This document shows positions 1 through 7,277 of a stretch of 11,934 bases of DNA, piece after piece. A program made the translations under genes and the position numbers. The first letter of the stretch is position 1; the number at the start of each line of letters is the position of its first letter. The stretch spans positions 1 to 11,934 of the forward strand of contig CAMLFI010000039.1 in the NCBI GenBank assembly GCA_946479225.1, in the 5' to 3' direction. Origin of the DNA: an uncultured Mucilaginibacter sp. (GTDB lineage Bacteria > Bacteroidota > Bacteroidia > Sphingobacteriales > Sphingobacteriaceae). The notes under the pieces were generated by a model. It did not search any database, had not been told where the DNA came from, and was given only the letters and a program-made list of their open reading frames with translations.

Positions 1-77
1 GGGATCTCAATATAGGTCCACCCGGTTTTTTCACCTTGCGATTCAAACTGTAGCATAATAGTGTTGAACTCGATCAT
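1..77 (-). CDS. DUF1905-type protein, N-terminal fragment
   Basis: The first 25 codons of a leftward gene are visible, beginning at an ATG on the complementary strand (75-77) and running off the left edge. The peptide starts MIEFNTIMLQFESQGEKTGW and continues TYIEI. This matches from memory the opening of the small DUF1905 domain (beta-strand, then the conserved GEKTGWTYIEIP motif) found alone or fused to a YdeI-like domain in Bacteroidota. The molecular function of the family is not established. No upstream promoter of the TAnnTTTG type is visible. The assignment rests on a short stretch, but the motif is characteristic. Confidence 0.7.
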   Translation of the reverse strand, partial: MIEFNTIMLQFESQGEKTGWTYIEI

Positions 78-138
78 TTTAAAGGCTTGTTTAGGGCTAA
101 ATGTTAAATTTTAGTTAAAACGAAAATAAAAATTAAAT

Positions 139-164
139 CGCCTGTAACGAATCGGCTACAGACG
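139..164 (+). other. Imperfect hairpin in intergenic region
   Basis: The stretch 139-146 can pair with 157-164 (eight positions, one C-A mismatch) around a 10-base loop, between the divergent DUF1905 gene and the gene at 215. There is no T run after it, so it is not an obvious terminator. It lies about 50 bases upstream of the 215 start codon and could be leader structure or chance. Confidence 0.2.
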
Positions 165-214
165 TTGTCATATGGGTATAAAAATAAATTAATAACCTTT
201 AAGACCATATTATT

Positions 215-640
215 ATGAAAACTTTAAAATCTATACTTTTCGGCCTTGCCTTATTAGTGGCAACCGGCGTAGCAAACGCAAAACCAAACACATCAGGTAT
301 CTTATCAAAAAACGATGTGGTGACTGTCTTCACTAACGCTGTTATTCACGGCAACCTGCAAAACCTGGAACAGGCTTTAGCAAAAAATGTTGAATACACC
401 ATGTACCGTGGCGAAAAAACTTTCAAATTAAACAAACAAGCCCTGCTTGATTCGTTTAAAGCTTCTGAAAACGTAGAACAAACATGCCAGTATACCACAT
501 CAATTGTATCAGACATTGATAACACCATGGTACTAAGAATGGACATGAAATATGAAGGCTATGTACGTACAAGCACCATTACTATCAAACAACAAGGCCA
601 AGATTGGAAGATCACCAAAATTGAGACCCGCAACAGCTAA
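215..640 (+). CDS. Secreted NTF2-fold (lumazine-binding-like) protein
   Basis: This 141-residue protein has a clear Sec signal peptide: Lys at 2 and 5, a hydrophobic core at about 6-18, and a likely cut after ANA (residue 22). The mature part of about 119 residues resembles the NTF2/SnoaL superfamily, especially the 'putative lumazine-binding' group. An early helix (VVTVFTNAVIHGNLQNLEQAL) precedes a central segment, and the C-terminal beta-strands include TSTITIKQQGQDWKITKIET. It has no obvious catalytic set, and members are mostly uncharacterised periplasmic proteins. The gene stands alone between a divergent neighbour and a strong terminator just downstream, so it is probably monocistronic. 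The start is supported by the signal peptide beginning exactly there. The fold call is reasonable; the function is unknown. Confidence 0.72.
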   Translation: MKTLKSILFGLALLVATGVANAKPNTSGILSKNDVVTVFTNAVIHGNLQNLEQALAKNVEYTMYRGEKTFKLNKQALLDSFKASENVEQTCQYTTSIVSDIDNTMVLRMDMKYEGYVRTSTITIKQQGQDWKITKIETRNS

Positions 641-669
641 TTTTTGGTTTACGTTTAGTTTATAATTGG

Positions 670-698
670 AAGGGCCGCACGCGAGTGTGGCCTTTTTT
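670..698 (+). terminator. Intrinsic terminator after the 215-640 gene
   Basis: An 8-bp GC-rich stem (673-680 with 685-692, one G-U pair) closes a GCGA loop of GNRA type and is followed at once by six Ts. The stem can be extended by A-U and G-U pairs into the T run. It sits 30 bases after the stop codon and reads rightward. Confidence 0.9.
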
Positions 699-726
699 GT
701 TGGTAACCACCAACCAATAAATGCCT

Positions 727-744
727 AAAAAACGAGAGCGCTTT
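727..744 (-). terminator. Possible weak terminator of small membrane gene
   Basis: On the leftward strand, AAAGCG (744-739) can pair with CGTTTT (734-729) around a CTCT loop, and the U run continues for two more bases. It lies immediately after the stop at 749. The stem is short and AU-rich, so this is tentative. Confidence 0.35.
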
Positions 745-748
745 CAGG

Positions 749-937
749 TTAATCCTCTAATTCCAACTTTTTATTCATGAGATTAATAGCAATGAAATAT
801 CCTGCGAAGGGTATCAGCACAACTATTAAAAAATATTTAAGTTGATACACACTGGCAAACCTGAACATGCCTTGAGTTGCAAACCGCGCTGCCAAGTAAA
901 AATAGATGACTATAAAAATGATGTAGTAGCTTTCCAT
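749..937 (-). CDS. Small two-helix membrane protein
   Basis: This is a 62-residue, very hydrophobic protein. Residues about 3-17 (SYYIIFIVIYFYLAA) and about 35-54 (YFLIVVLIPFAGYFIAINL) form two predicted membrane helices, with Lys and acidic residues at the C-terminus (MNKKLELED). The second helix, with its P-x-x-G-Y pattern followed by basic residues, recalls the PLDc_N domain seen in short Bacteroidota membrane proteins and at the start of cardiolipin synthases. That similarity is weak. The gene lies downstream of icd on the same strand but beyond the icd terminator, so it probably has its own promoter. Residue composition and a good ATG support it as real. The function is unknown. Confidence 0.6.
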   Translation of the reverse strand: MESYYIIFIVIYFYLAARFATQGMFRFASVYQLKYFLIVVLIPFAGYFIAINLMNKKLELED

Positions 938-979
938 GGCTCAGGTGTTATTTAATTGGTTATTATAAAAATACAAATT

Positions 980-1020
980 AATTAAAATAAAAGCGCCCAT
1001 CCTTAAAAAGATGGGCGCTT
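980..1020 (-). terminator. Intrinsic terminator of icd
   Basis: There is a perfect 11-bp inverted repeat (991-1001 with 1010-1020) with an 8-base loop. On the leftward strand it is followed by a T-rich run (TTATTTTAAT), starting 20 bases after the icd stop codon. The placement and the strong stem make it the icd terminator. Confidence 0.9.
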
Positions 1021-1039
1021 AAACTTAACAAGAGGTTAT

Positions 1040-2269
1040 TTATTTACCCAACTTGGCTTTCAAATTCTCGTCTATAGCTTCTAAAAACTCTTCGGTATAC
1101 AGGTAATCTGTACCGTGCGCTACTTTCGGTTTAATGGTGATGGCCAAATCCTTGGTCATTTTACCGCTTTCAACAGTTTCAATACAAACCTGCTCTAAAG
1201 TTTTGCAGAAGTCAATCAACTCCTGGTTACCATCCAGTATGCCACGGAACTCCAAACCACGGGTCCATGCAAATATGGATGCAATTGGGTTGGTTGATGT
1301 TGGGCGGCCAGCCTGGTGTTCGCGGTAGTGGCGGGTTACTGTGCCGTGTGCAGCTTCAGCTTCCATCACAGTTCCATCCGGAGTAACCAATGTCGAGGTC
1401 ATTAAACCTAACGAGCCGAAGCCCTGTGCAACTGTATCGCTTTGTACGTCGCCATCATAGTTTTTACATGCCCAAACAAAGTTACCGTTCCATTTAAGGG
1501 CAGATGCAACCATGTCATCAATTAAACGGTGCTCGTATACAATGCCTAACTCAGCAAATTTTGCTTTATAATCACTTTGGTATATCTCTTCAAAAATATC
1601 TTTAAAACGACCATCGTACTTTTTAAGGATGGTGTTTTTTGTTGACAGGTATAAAGGCCAGCCTTTCATTATGGCCTGGTTAAAGCAAGCATGAGCAAAA
1701 CCGCGGATAGACTCGTCGGTATTGTACATTGCCAGCGCTACACCATCACCTTTAAAGTTAAACACTTCAAAGGATTGTGTTTCGCCGCCATCCTCAGGGG
1801 TGAAAGTGATAGTAAGTTTTCCTTTTCCTTTAGTTAAAAAATCAGTAGCGCGGTACTGGTCGCCAAAAGCATGACGGCCAATGCAGATTGGTGCAGTCCA
1901 GTTAGGTACCAAACGCGGCACATTGCTCATCACAATCGGCTCGCGAAATACCGTACCGTCCAGTATATTACGGATAGTACCATTCGGCGATTTCCACATT
2001 TGTTTCAAACCAAACTCCTCAACGCGGGCCTCATCAGGTGTAATGGTGGCACATTTAATACCTACTCCATATTGTTTAATAGCATTGGCAGCATCAATAG
2101 TTACCTGGTCATTTGTTTCGTCGCGGTATTCCAGGCCCAGGTCATAATATTTTATATCCAGATCCAGATATGGAACGATCAGTTTGTCTTTAATAAATTT
2201 CCAGATGATGCGGGTCATTTCATCGCCATCCAATTCAACTACAGGATTTTCTACTTTAATTTTTGCCAT
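1040..2269 (-). CDS. icd: NADP-dependent isocitrate dehydrogenase, eukaryote-like type
   Basis: This 409-residue enzyme oxidatively decarboxylates isocitrate to 2-oxoglutarate, making NADPH in the TCA cycle; it is cytosolic and expected to be a homodimer. It aligns from the first residues with human IDH1/IDH2-type enzymes rather than with E. coli Icd. Matching blocks are GDEMTRIIW (15-23), the substrate loop KSPNGTIRN (93-101), [13 protein letters not shown] with the key Arg at 132 and the catalytic Tyr at 139, the [14 protein letters not shown] block carrying the catalytic Lys, the metal-binding Asp block NYDGDVQSD, and the NADP-binding [26 protein letters not shown] follows. The length is normal and no key residue is missing. 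It stands alone with its own terminator and a possible -7 element about 28 bases upstream. IDH subfamily is inferred from motif order recalled from the human protein. Confidence 0.97.
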   Translation of the reverse strand: MAKIKVENPVVELDGDEMTRIIWKFIKDKLIVPYLDLDIKYYDLGLEYRDETNDQVTIDAANAIKQYGVGIKCATITPDEARVEEFGLKQMWKSPNGTIRNILDGTVFREPIVMSNVPRLVPNWTAPICIGRHAFGDQYRATDFLTKGKGKLTITFTPEDGGETQSFEVFNFKGDGVALAMYNTDESIRGFAHACFNQAIMKGWPLYLSTKNTILKKYDGRFKDIFEEIYQSDYKAKFAELGIVYEHRLIDDMVASALKWNGNFVWACKNYDGDVQSDTVAQGFGSLGLMTSTLVTPDGTVMEAEAAHGTVTRHYREHQAGRPTSTNPIASIFAWTRGLEFRGILDGNQELIDFCKTLEQVCIETVESGKMTKDLAITIKPKVAHGTDYLYTEEFLEAIDENLKAKLGK

Positions 2270-2296
2270 ACCAGATGCTATTGATTATTTAGGCCG

Positions 2297-2304
2297 CAAA
2301 TATA
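2297..2304 (-). promoter_or_regulatory. Candidate -7 element for icd
   Basis: On the leftward strand the sequence reads TATATTTG, an exact TAnnTTTG match to the Bacteroidota sigma-A -7 box, 28 bases ahead of the icd start codon. I do not see a well-spaced TTG -33 element, so the call is partial. Confidence 0.35.
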
Positions 2305-2427
2305 AGAAAATTGAGTTTATACGTTAATAAATCAACAATTTGCAACGAACATTGTACAGATAATTACGTTGTAATGTTGTTTTATAAAAGTAAGTTGTAT
2401 TTTTATCCGTCGCATTACTATTTTGAG

Positions 2428-2460
2428 TTGAACTCTAACCTTTGTAAAACAATAAATTTG
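2428..2460 (+). promoter_or_regulatory. Candidate promoter for 2491 gene
   Basis: TTG at 2428-2430 and TAAATTTG at 2453-2460 are separated by 22 bases, fitting the loose Bacteroidota pattern TTG-N17-23-TAnnTTTG. Transcription would begin about 25 bases before the ATG at 2491. This supports 2491 rather than the upstream in-frame ATG at 2311 as the real start. Confidence 0.45.
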
Positions 2461-2490
2461 GCTTTGAACTTACCTGCTTCCAAAAATACC

Positions 2491-3210
2491 ATGACCCGGA
2501 CTTTTTTCAGATTGGCCGCCGCTACAGTTTTACTAAGCTTTTTTTGTTTAACTGCTAAGGCGCAATTAGGGTACGAATATGCAAAATACGATATCGGTTT
2601 TGGCGGAGCAGCGAGCCGGGTAGTTGGCAGCGACGCTGAAACCATTACCATTGCACCTACCGGCCATATCAATTTTACCTACAACCAAACCCCTTTTATA
2701 AACTATGTTATAGAGGCGCAGGGAGGAATTTTAAAAGGTGGATCTGTTACATCAAAATCAAGACGTTATTTTGAAAATAAATTTGCGGCAGTAATGTTCA
2801 GAGTGCAACTACAGGCAGGTGAGCTTATTCGTTACTCAGACAGCAGATTAATGAATGGTCTTAAAAATTTCTATGTTTCTACAGGCGCAGGCTTTGTAAT
2901 TAATAAACTTGATATAGATTCAACATTACGGGTGCCTGATCCGACTGGATATTACACCCCCGGCCGCAATCACAGCAACCAGGTGCTTATACCAACCCGC
3001 ATTGGTTATGAGTTTAAGCTTTTTAATAAGTATAACCAACCCTCGTTTAAAGTTGATATCGGCTACCAGCTAAATTATATTTTGGGTGATGCCTTAGATG
3101 GATTTGAAACAGGACGCAGCCAGAATGATGCATACGATCAATTCTTCATCGGTGTAAAATTTGCAATTGGCGGCGTTACGTCTTATCGTAAATCTATTTC
3201 GTACCAATAA
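2491..3210 (+). CDS. Predicted outer-membrane beta-barrel protein
   Basis: The gene encodes 239 residues. An open frame extends back to an ATG at 2311, but those 60 codons look non-coding. The ATG at 2491 begins a classic signal peptide (MTRTFFRLAAATVLLSFFCL, likely cut after AKA at about residue 24) and follows a candidate promoter. The mature part alternates hydrophobic and polar residues typical of barrel strands. Examples are IGFGGAASRV near the N-terminus, HINFTYN, a mid-chain VMFRVQLQAG, FYVSTGAGFVIN, and an ending DQFFIGVKFAIGG that fits a closing strand. It resembles the OmpA/OMP_b-brl type of about 8-10 strands. I recognise no enzyme motif. The acidic-protein gene follows 60 bases downstream and may be cotranscribed. 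Location is fairly sure; the function is unknown. Confidence 0.65.
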   Translation: MTRTFFRLAAATVLLSFFCLTAKAQLGYEYAKYDIGFGGAASRVVGSDAETITIAPTGHINFTYNQTPFINYVIEAQGGILKGGSVTSKSRRYFENKFAAVMFRVQLQAGELIRYSDSRLMNGLKNFYVSTGAGFVINKLDIDSTLRVPDPTGYYTPGRNHSNQVLIPTRIGYEFKLFNKYNQPSFKVDIGYQLNYILGDALDGFETGRSQNDAYDQFFIGVKFAIGGVTSYRKSISYQ

Positions 3211-3270
3211 TTAACAATGTGTAACTTTTGGCAAGGTTTTTACGGTATAACAACTGTAAATACTTAATCC

Positions 3271-3678
3271 ATGAGCACTAATAATTTAAAAAACGAAAAC
3301 TCTGACAGGGACCAAACCCTAAAGAATGAACTTGGCGAAACTATAAATAACGAACAGCTGAGTTTTAATGCTGATGATAACAGCTATGAATATGATGTAA
3401 AAAGCGATGATCCGGACTACGATCATCCCGACCCTTACAATACTTCAGTAAAAAACGGCGAGGATTCTAACTCCACCTATGATGAGGCTAATCCGTACGC
3501 CGTTGACGAATATATACCCAACGAAAGCCTGGAAACAGACGTGGACAGATTAGGCATGCATATTGACAGTAAAGGAAGCATAGTTGATCTGGACCCTATA
3601 GATGAGGTTTTAGGACACACCCCCGAAGATGACCGCGATGATCTGGATGAAGAGGGATATCCTAAGAATGACAGGTAG
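3271..3678 (+). CDS. Highly acidic, disordered small protein
   Basis: This 135-residue protein has 25 Asp and 14 Glu against only 6 Lys and 4 Arg, giving a net charge near -29. It has no signal peptide, no membrane segment and no cysteine. Low-complexity acidic stretches (SDDPDYDHPDPYN, TPEDDRDDLDEEGYP) and many Asn and Tyr suggest an intrinsically disordered chain. A slightly more ordered patch lies near ETDVDRLGMHIDSKGSIVDLDPIDEVLG. I do not recognise a characterised family; such proteins occur in Sphingobacteriaceae as hypotheticals. It is convergent with the lipoprotein gene, with only 13 bases between the two stop codons and no terminator hairpin there, so the two transcripts may overlap. 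Steady codon use and a good ATG support it as a real gene. Confidence 0.65.
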   Translation: MSTNNLKNENSDRDQTLKNELGETINNEQLSFNADDNSYEYDVKSDDPDYDHPDPYNTSVKNGEDSNSTYDEANPYAVDEYIPNESLETDVDRLGMHIDSKGSIVDLDPIDEVLGHTPEDDRDDLDEEGYPKNDR

Positions 3679-3691
3679 GGATAACGCAATA

Positions 3692-4243
3692 TCAGGGTTT
3701 ACGGGTGTAAACCACCTTAAACCCTGTTTTTAAATTACCACCCGGAGTGCTTGATACTTCCGGATCTATAGCAAGCCAGGTCATAGAGTTTGCTGTTAAA
3801 TTGGTTATCTGTATCTTGTCGTTAACAGTTCGGTTAAAGGGGTCTTCCTGTAACTGTATATAAACACTGCTGCCTACTGTTGAGGTTGTAAAAACACCCG
3901 GATCCACTGCGTCGAACGATCCATCAAACAAATACGCTTTTGTGGTATTATTAAGGTCTACGCCGCGATATAAATTAAATAGCGATAGCGTACTTAACTG
4001 CACCACATTACTTGCCGAATAAATTTCGGTATACATGGCTGTTACTTCCCAATCACCACTAAGAAAAGTAAGATTTACCGTGCCGGATACCGCGCCTCCG
4101 CCACCACCTCCGCCCGTACCACCTTTACCTGTATAAGGTACAAAATCAGGATCATCCGGGTATATAGGTGCATCCTTTATGCATGATGTTGCCACCAGAC
4201 ATATCATAAAAATAACGAGCGGGGAGAGTAATTTTTGCTTCAA
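3692..4243 (-). CDS. Lipoprotein with glycine-rich tether (lipocalin-like?)
   Basis: This 183-residue lipoprotein has a type II signal ending in the lipobox VATSC, so Cys21 would be lipidated. After a short acidic and proline-rich stretch (PIYPDDPDFVPYTG) comes a flexible tether rich in glycine (about residues 39-54, with seven Gly in a row). A beta-rich domain of about 130 residues follows, starting LTFLSGDWEVTAMY and ending KTGFKVVYTRKP. The SGDWEVT start recalls lipocalin-like domains of Bacteroidota lipoproteins, but I cannot confirm that. The start codon is TTG at 4243. No in-frame ATG or GTG lies close upstream, and the signal peptide (MKQKLL..., Lys at 2 and 4) begins exactly there. 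It lies 75 bases after dnaX on the same strand with no clear terminator between, so read-through is possible. Confidence 0.75.
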   Translation of the reverse strand: MKQKLLSPLVIFMICLVATSCIKDAPIYPDDPDFVPYTGKGGTGGGGGGGAVSGTVNLTFLSGDWEVTAMYTEIYSASNVVQLSTLSLFNLYRGVDLNNTTKAYLFDGSFDAVDPGVFTTSTVGSSVYIQLQEDPFNRTVNDKIQITNLTANSMTWLAIDPEVSSTPGGNLKTGFKVVYTRKP

Positions 4244-4318
4244 ATGTATTGTGATAATTTTGTACCTAATATAGGCATTTTATCCCTGCCAAACAACATT
4301 ATACAATTAGAAATTGCG

Positions 4319-6121
4319 TTAATCAAAATCAAGATTGAACATTTTGCGCAGCTCAGCCAGTTGCGGATTTTTAGCGGCCATATACTGATATACTTCTTTG
4401 GCACCGTAAGGTTTTCTGTTAACCTTTATCTCATCAATACGCGATACAATATCCAGATCAAAGTTATTCAAACTGGTGCGCAAAAAGTTTAGCAGGTTAG
4501 GTTTTTCATCCCGCAGTTGCGCATCCTGCGCTTTGGTTTCAACAATAACCTCGTACAAAGTTGGATTGAGCGCTGTAGGCTTGCCTGCAAAAATTGTTGA
4601 TAAAGTAGCTTTACCATCCGCTTTTACTTTTTCGGCATAAGCATTCCAATAATTCAGAAATTGCTCTAATGTAAACGGCTCTTTGCTATCGCCCTTCAGA
4701 TAAGGGTCTTCCTCCACAACAACTTCATCGGGCGAGTTAAACCCTTTAAGCGAAGGTATTTTTACTGAAGAGGAACTGGCATTCGGTACAAATACTTTTG
4801 GCTTTTCTTCAGTAGCCGGCGCCGTTTGAGTATAAGGAGCGACTGGTGGTGGCGCAACTTGTGTGGGTTTAGTGGTGTTATAAACAGCCGGGGCATCACT
4901 TAATATAGCAACCTGATTTTTCACCTCGCCTTCGGGCGGCATGGGTACGCTTGCTGCGGTATCAGGTTTTTTTTTTAGTTGCCCGCTGTTATCGGGCATT
5001 GCACCGTTTCCGGATGCGATGTTGAAGACCGATTGCAGATGGCACATTTTAAGCAGCGCCAGTTCAACCTGCAAACGCTGGTTCTTGCTCAGTTTATAGT
5101 TAAGGTCGCATTGATTGGCAATACCCAATGCCGAAAGCAAAAATGATATACTTGCCGCCTGAGATTGCTGCAGATATTTGGCCTTGATACCCTCACTAAC
5201 TTCTAAAAGCTTAAGCGTTGCAACATCCTTACTTACCAACAGGTTACGGAAATGCTCTGAAAGGCCCGATATAAAATGCGCGCCATCAAAACCCTTTTGT
5301 AATATCTCATCAAAAAACAACAGGGTTTTAGCGGTTTCTTCGCCAAGCAGGCTATCGGTTATATTAAAATAGTAATCGTAGTCTAAAATATTAAGGTTAT
5401 CAATTACCGCCCTGTAAGTAACATTACTGCCCGAGAAACTTACTATCTGGTCGAACATAGATAGTGCGTCGCGCAATCCGCCATCTGCTTTCTGGGCAAT
5501 AATGTGCAGTCCGTCCGGCTCGTACGCTATGTTTTCTTTTGTAGCGATACCCTGTAGATGCGCGCTCATATCGTCAACCCCAATGCGGTTAAAGTCAAAT
5601 ATCTGGCAGCGCGAAAGTATGGTAGGCAGTATCTTATGCTTCTCAGTAGTAGCTAAAATAAAAATAGCATAATGAGGCGGCTCCTCTAATGTTTTCAGAA
5701 AAGCGTTAAAAGCTGCCTGCGATAGCATGTGCACCTCATCAATAATGTAAACCTTGTAACGGGCGCCCTGTGGCGGTATGCGTACCTGCTCTATCAGGCT
5801 GCGGATATCATCGACCGAGTTGTTGGATGCCGCATCCAGCTCGTGTATATTAAAGGAGTTACCGTTTTGGAAAGAAGCGCACGACGGGCAATTGCCGCAA
5901 GCCTCGCCAGTGGGCTGCAAATTGGTGCAGTTTATGGTTTTGGCCAGTATACGCGCGCATGTGGTTTTACCCACCCCACGCGGCCCGCAAAACAAAAATG
6001 CCTGCGCCAGCTGGTTATTTTTAATAGCGTTTTTTAAGGTGTTGGTTATATGTTGCTGACCAACAACGGTATCAAAAGTAGCCGGGCGGTATTTACGTGC
6101 CGAAACGATGAAATTATCCAC
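4319..6121 (-). CDS. dnaX: DNA polymerase III subunit gamma/tau
   Basis: This is the 600-residue clamp-loader ATPase that opens the sliding clamp and links polymerase cores at the fork. It has the canonical start (FIVSARKYRPATFDTVVGQ), Walker A GPRGVGKT (46-53), and a zinc-binding Cys set (C65, C75, C78, C81). Walker B is YIIDEVHML (Asp128, Glu129), the SRC motif is at 170-172, and the sensor-2 GGLRDAL is at 214-220. The clamp-loader core and collar end around residue 370. A Pro/Ala/Lys-rich linker and the tau-specific C-terminal part follow. At the junction, codons 382-385 are CTA AAA AAA AAA, a run of ten A (4967-4976), followed in the -1 frame by ACC TGA. This could produce a gamma-like product of about 386 residues (see findings). 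Downstream lies the lipoprotein gene. Identity is certain; the short form is inference. Confidence 0.97.
   Translation of the reverse strand: MDNFIVSARKYRPATFDTVVGQQHITNTLKNAIKNNQLAQAFLFCGPRGVGKTTCARILAKTINCTNLQPTGEACGNCPSCASFQNGNSFNIHELDAASNNSVDDIRSLIEQVRIPPQGARYKVYIIDEVHMLSQAAFNAFLKTLEEPPHYAIFILATTEKHKILPTILSRCQIFDFNRIGVDDMSAHLQGIATKENIAYEPDGLHIIAQKADGGLRDALSMFDQIVSFSGSNVTYRAVIDNLNILDYDYYFNITDSLLGEETAKTLLFFDEILQKGFDGAHFISGLSEHFRNLLVSKDVATLKLLEVSEGIKAKYLQQSQAASISFLLSALGIANQCDLNYKLSKNQRLQVELALLKMCHLQSVFNIASGNGAMPDNSGQLKKKPDTAASVPMPPEGEVKNQVAILSDAPAVYNTTKPTQVAPPPVAPYTQTAPATEEKPKVFVPNASSSSVKIPSLKGFNSPDEVVVEEDPYLKGDSKEPFTLEQFLNYWNAYAEKVKADGKATLSTIFAGKPTALNPTLYEVIVETKAQDAQLRDEKPNLLNFLRTSLNNFDLDIVSRIDEIKVNRKPYGAKEVYQYMAAKNPQLAELRKMFNLDFD
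4962..4997 (-). promoter_or_regulatory. Candidate dnaX slippage/frameshift site
   Basis: On the coding (leftward) strand a short hairpin (GCCCG with CGGGC, positions 4997-4993 and 4985-4981, 7-base loop) is followed after four bases by ten consecutive A (4976-4967). The -1 frame then reads ACC TGA, with the stop at 4964-4962. The A10 allows both ribosome -1 slippage (A-AAA-AAA heptamers) and RNA polymerase slippage. Function is inferred by analogy with E. coli and Thermus dnaX. Confidence 0.5.
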
Positions 6122-6220
6122 AGCTACTAAGGTAGATAGAATTTACCTTTCATGAAAATGGGAAAAGTGATTGTTGATAAAATGAGATCTAATACTTATA
6201 GAAGCAGGTTTAACATTCAA

Positions 6221-7087
6221 TTAAAAGCGGAAGTTAACCGGTATAATATGCCGAACACGCACAGGTTTGCCGGCAAAAGAGCCCGGTATCCAGTTTCCAG
6301 TGAGTTTTAATACCCGCAAGGCCTCCTCGCCTAAAGTTGTTGATGGAGCCGATTCTATTTTAAAATCTGTTAGCGAACCATCTTTCTCAACAACGAATGA
6401 GATAGAAACTCTCCCTTGCACCCCTTTCTCCAAGTCAACCCGAGGATATTTTACGTTTTGTCCAAACATAGCATACAATGCCTGTGTTCCTCCGGGGTAG
6501 CTTGGCAGCACTGTACCGGCATCCGGTTTTGTATTTTGCGGCACCCTAACGCTTACTTTCTCTTCGGGCCTATTGCCGTTAGGGTTATAAGTAACAGATG
6601 GTTCCAGCGTTTGGCTCGGTTTAGGTTGTAAGGATTCAACCCTGATGTTGAGATACGATACCTCGGGAAGCTCGCCCAATGGGCAAAGTATATGTTTAGG
6701 AATATCCTGCACCGTTGTATTATTACACAGTATATTTACCTTACATAATTGCCCATGAAATATACCAGTGTTGTTTTGTCCACTGCAAAAAACCCTGTCA
6801 GCTTCGCTCAGTTTATCCATTTTAGCAACAAACTTGCAATGAAGGCTTGACGTGCCCGCTACAACCGCTAGTACATCTTTATCTGTTCCGTTAACTAATA
6901 TGGTGGTTATTTTATACTTTGTGAATTTTGTACCTGTCCTTGGGTTTTCAACCGTTCCAACCTCTGTTCTGTCATAACTAAAACTTATACCGGCCAGTTC
7001 CCCCTCCCCTTGCCATACCGATATAGACTGCGCCATTAAGGTGCAGATGCTGAATGCTAATGCAATACTTAAAAAAGCTCTTTTCAT
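6221..7087 (-). CDS. Secreted protein with TonB C-terminal domain
   Basis: This 288-residue protein has a cleavable signal peptide (MKRAFLSIALAFSICTLMAQ, likely cut near residue 20). It carries an unassigned N-terminal domain of about 130 residues with five Cys (84, 101, 115, 121, 135) and a proline-containing linker at about 150-195. The last 95 residues are a TonB_C-type domain: the entry motif LPSYPGGTQALYAMFGQNVKYP, then GVQGRVSISFVVEKDGSLTDFKI, and the end WIPGSFAGKPVRVRHIIPVNFRF. In TonB proper this domain touches outer-membrane receptors, but here no permanent N-terminal membrane anchor is visible. No exbB or exbD lies nearby. It may be a periplasmic TonB-C family member of unknown partner. 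It is 99 bases upstream of dnaX on the same strand. The domain call is good; the role is uncertain. Confidence 0.8.
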   Translation of the reverse strand: MKRAFLSIALAFSICTLMAQSISVWQGEGELAGISFSYDRTEVGTVENPRTGTKFTKYKITTILVNGTDKDVLAVVAGTSSLHCKFVAKMDKLSEADRVFCSGQNNTGIFHGQLCKVNILCNNTTVQDIPKHILCPLGELPEVSYLNIRVESLQPKPSQTLEPSVTYNPNGNRPEEKVSVRVPQNTKPDAGTVLPSYPGGTQALYAMFGQNVKYPRVDLEKGVQGRVSISFVVEKDGSLTDFKIESAPSTTLGEEALRVLKLTGNWIPGSFAGKPVRVRHIIPVNFRF

Positions 7088-7204
7088 ATTTTAACTAATT
7101 ATCCCTGTTTAAACAGTTCATGAAGCACTCGTTATATATACTAAAATTTATTTCTCTGTACTTAAACACCTGTGTTCACGTAAAATTAGCGGGCAGGTAT
7201 ACTT

Positions 7205-7231
7205 AAAAAAATAGCTATTGATAGCTATTTT
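7205..7231 (-). terminator. AT-rich terminator after the luxR-type gene
   Basis: There is a perfect 11-bp inverted repeat (7208-7218 with 7221-7231, two bases between, so the real loop must open wider). On the leftward strand it is followed by a T run (complement of 7205-7210), about 46 bases after the stop at 7278. The stem is mostly A-U, and the dyad could instead be a protein site for the TonB-C gene downstream. Confidence 0.6.
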
Positions 7232-7277
7232 ACAGCTGCGTTTTTGGTGTTTTACAATTGGGCCGTTTATTAAAATG

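Noticed and set aside
2311..2490. 60-codon N-terminal extension of the 2491 gene
   Set aside because: The extension has no domain character, covers the likely promoters of both divergent genes, and would bury the signal peptide that begins at 2491.
5729..6059. Two rightward open frames opposite the start of dnaX
   Set aside because: They are antisense to the strongly conserved ATPase core of dnaX and show no recognisable protein features.
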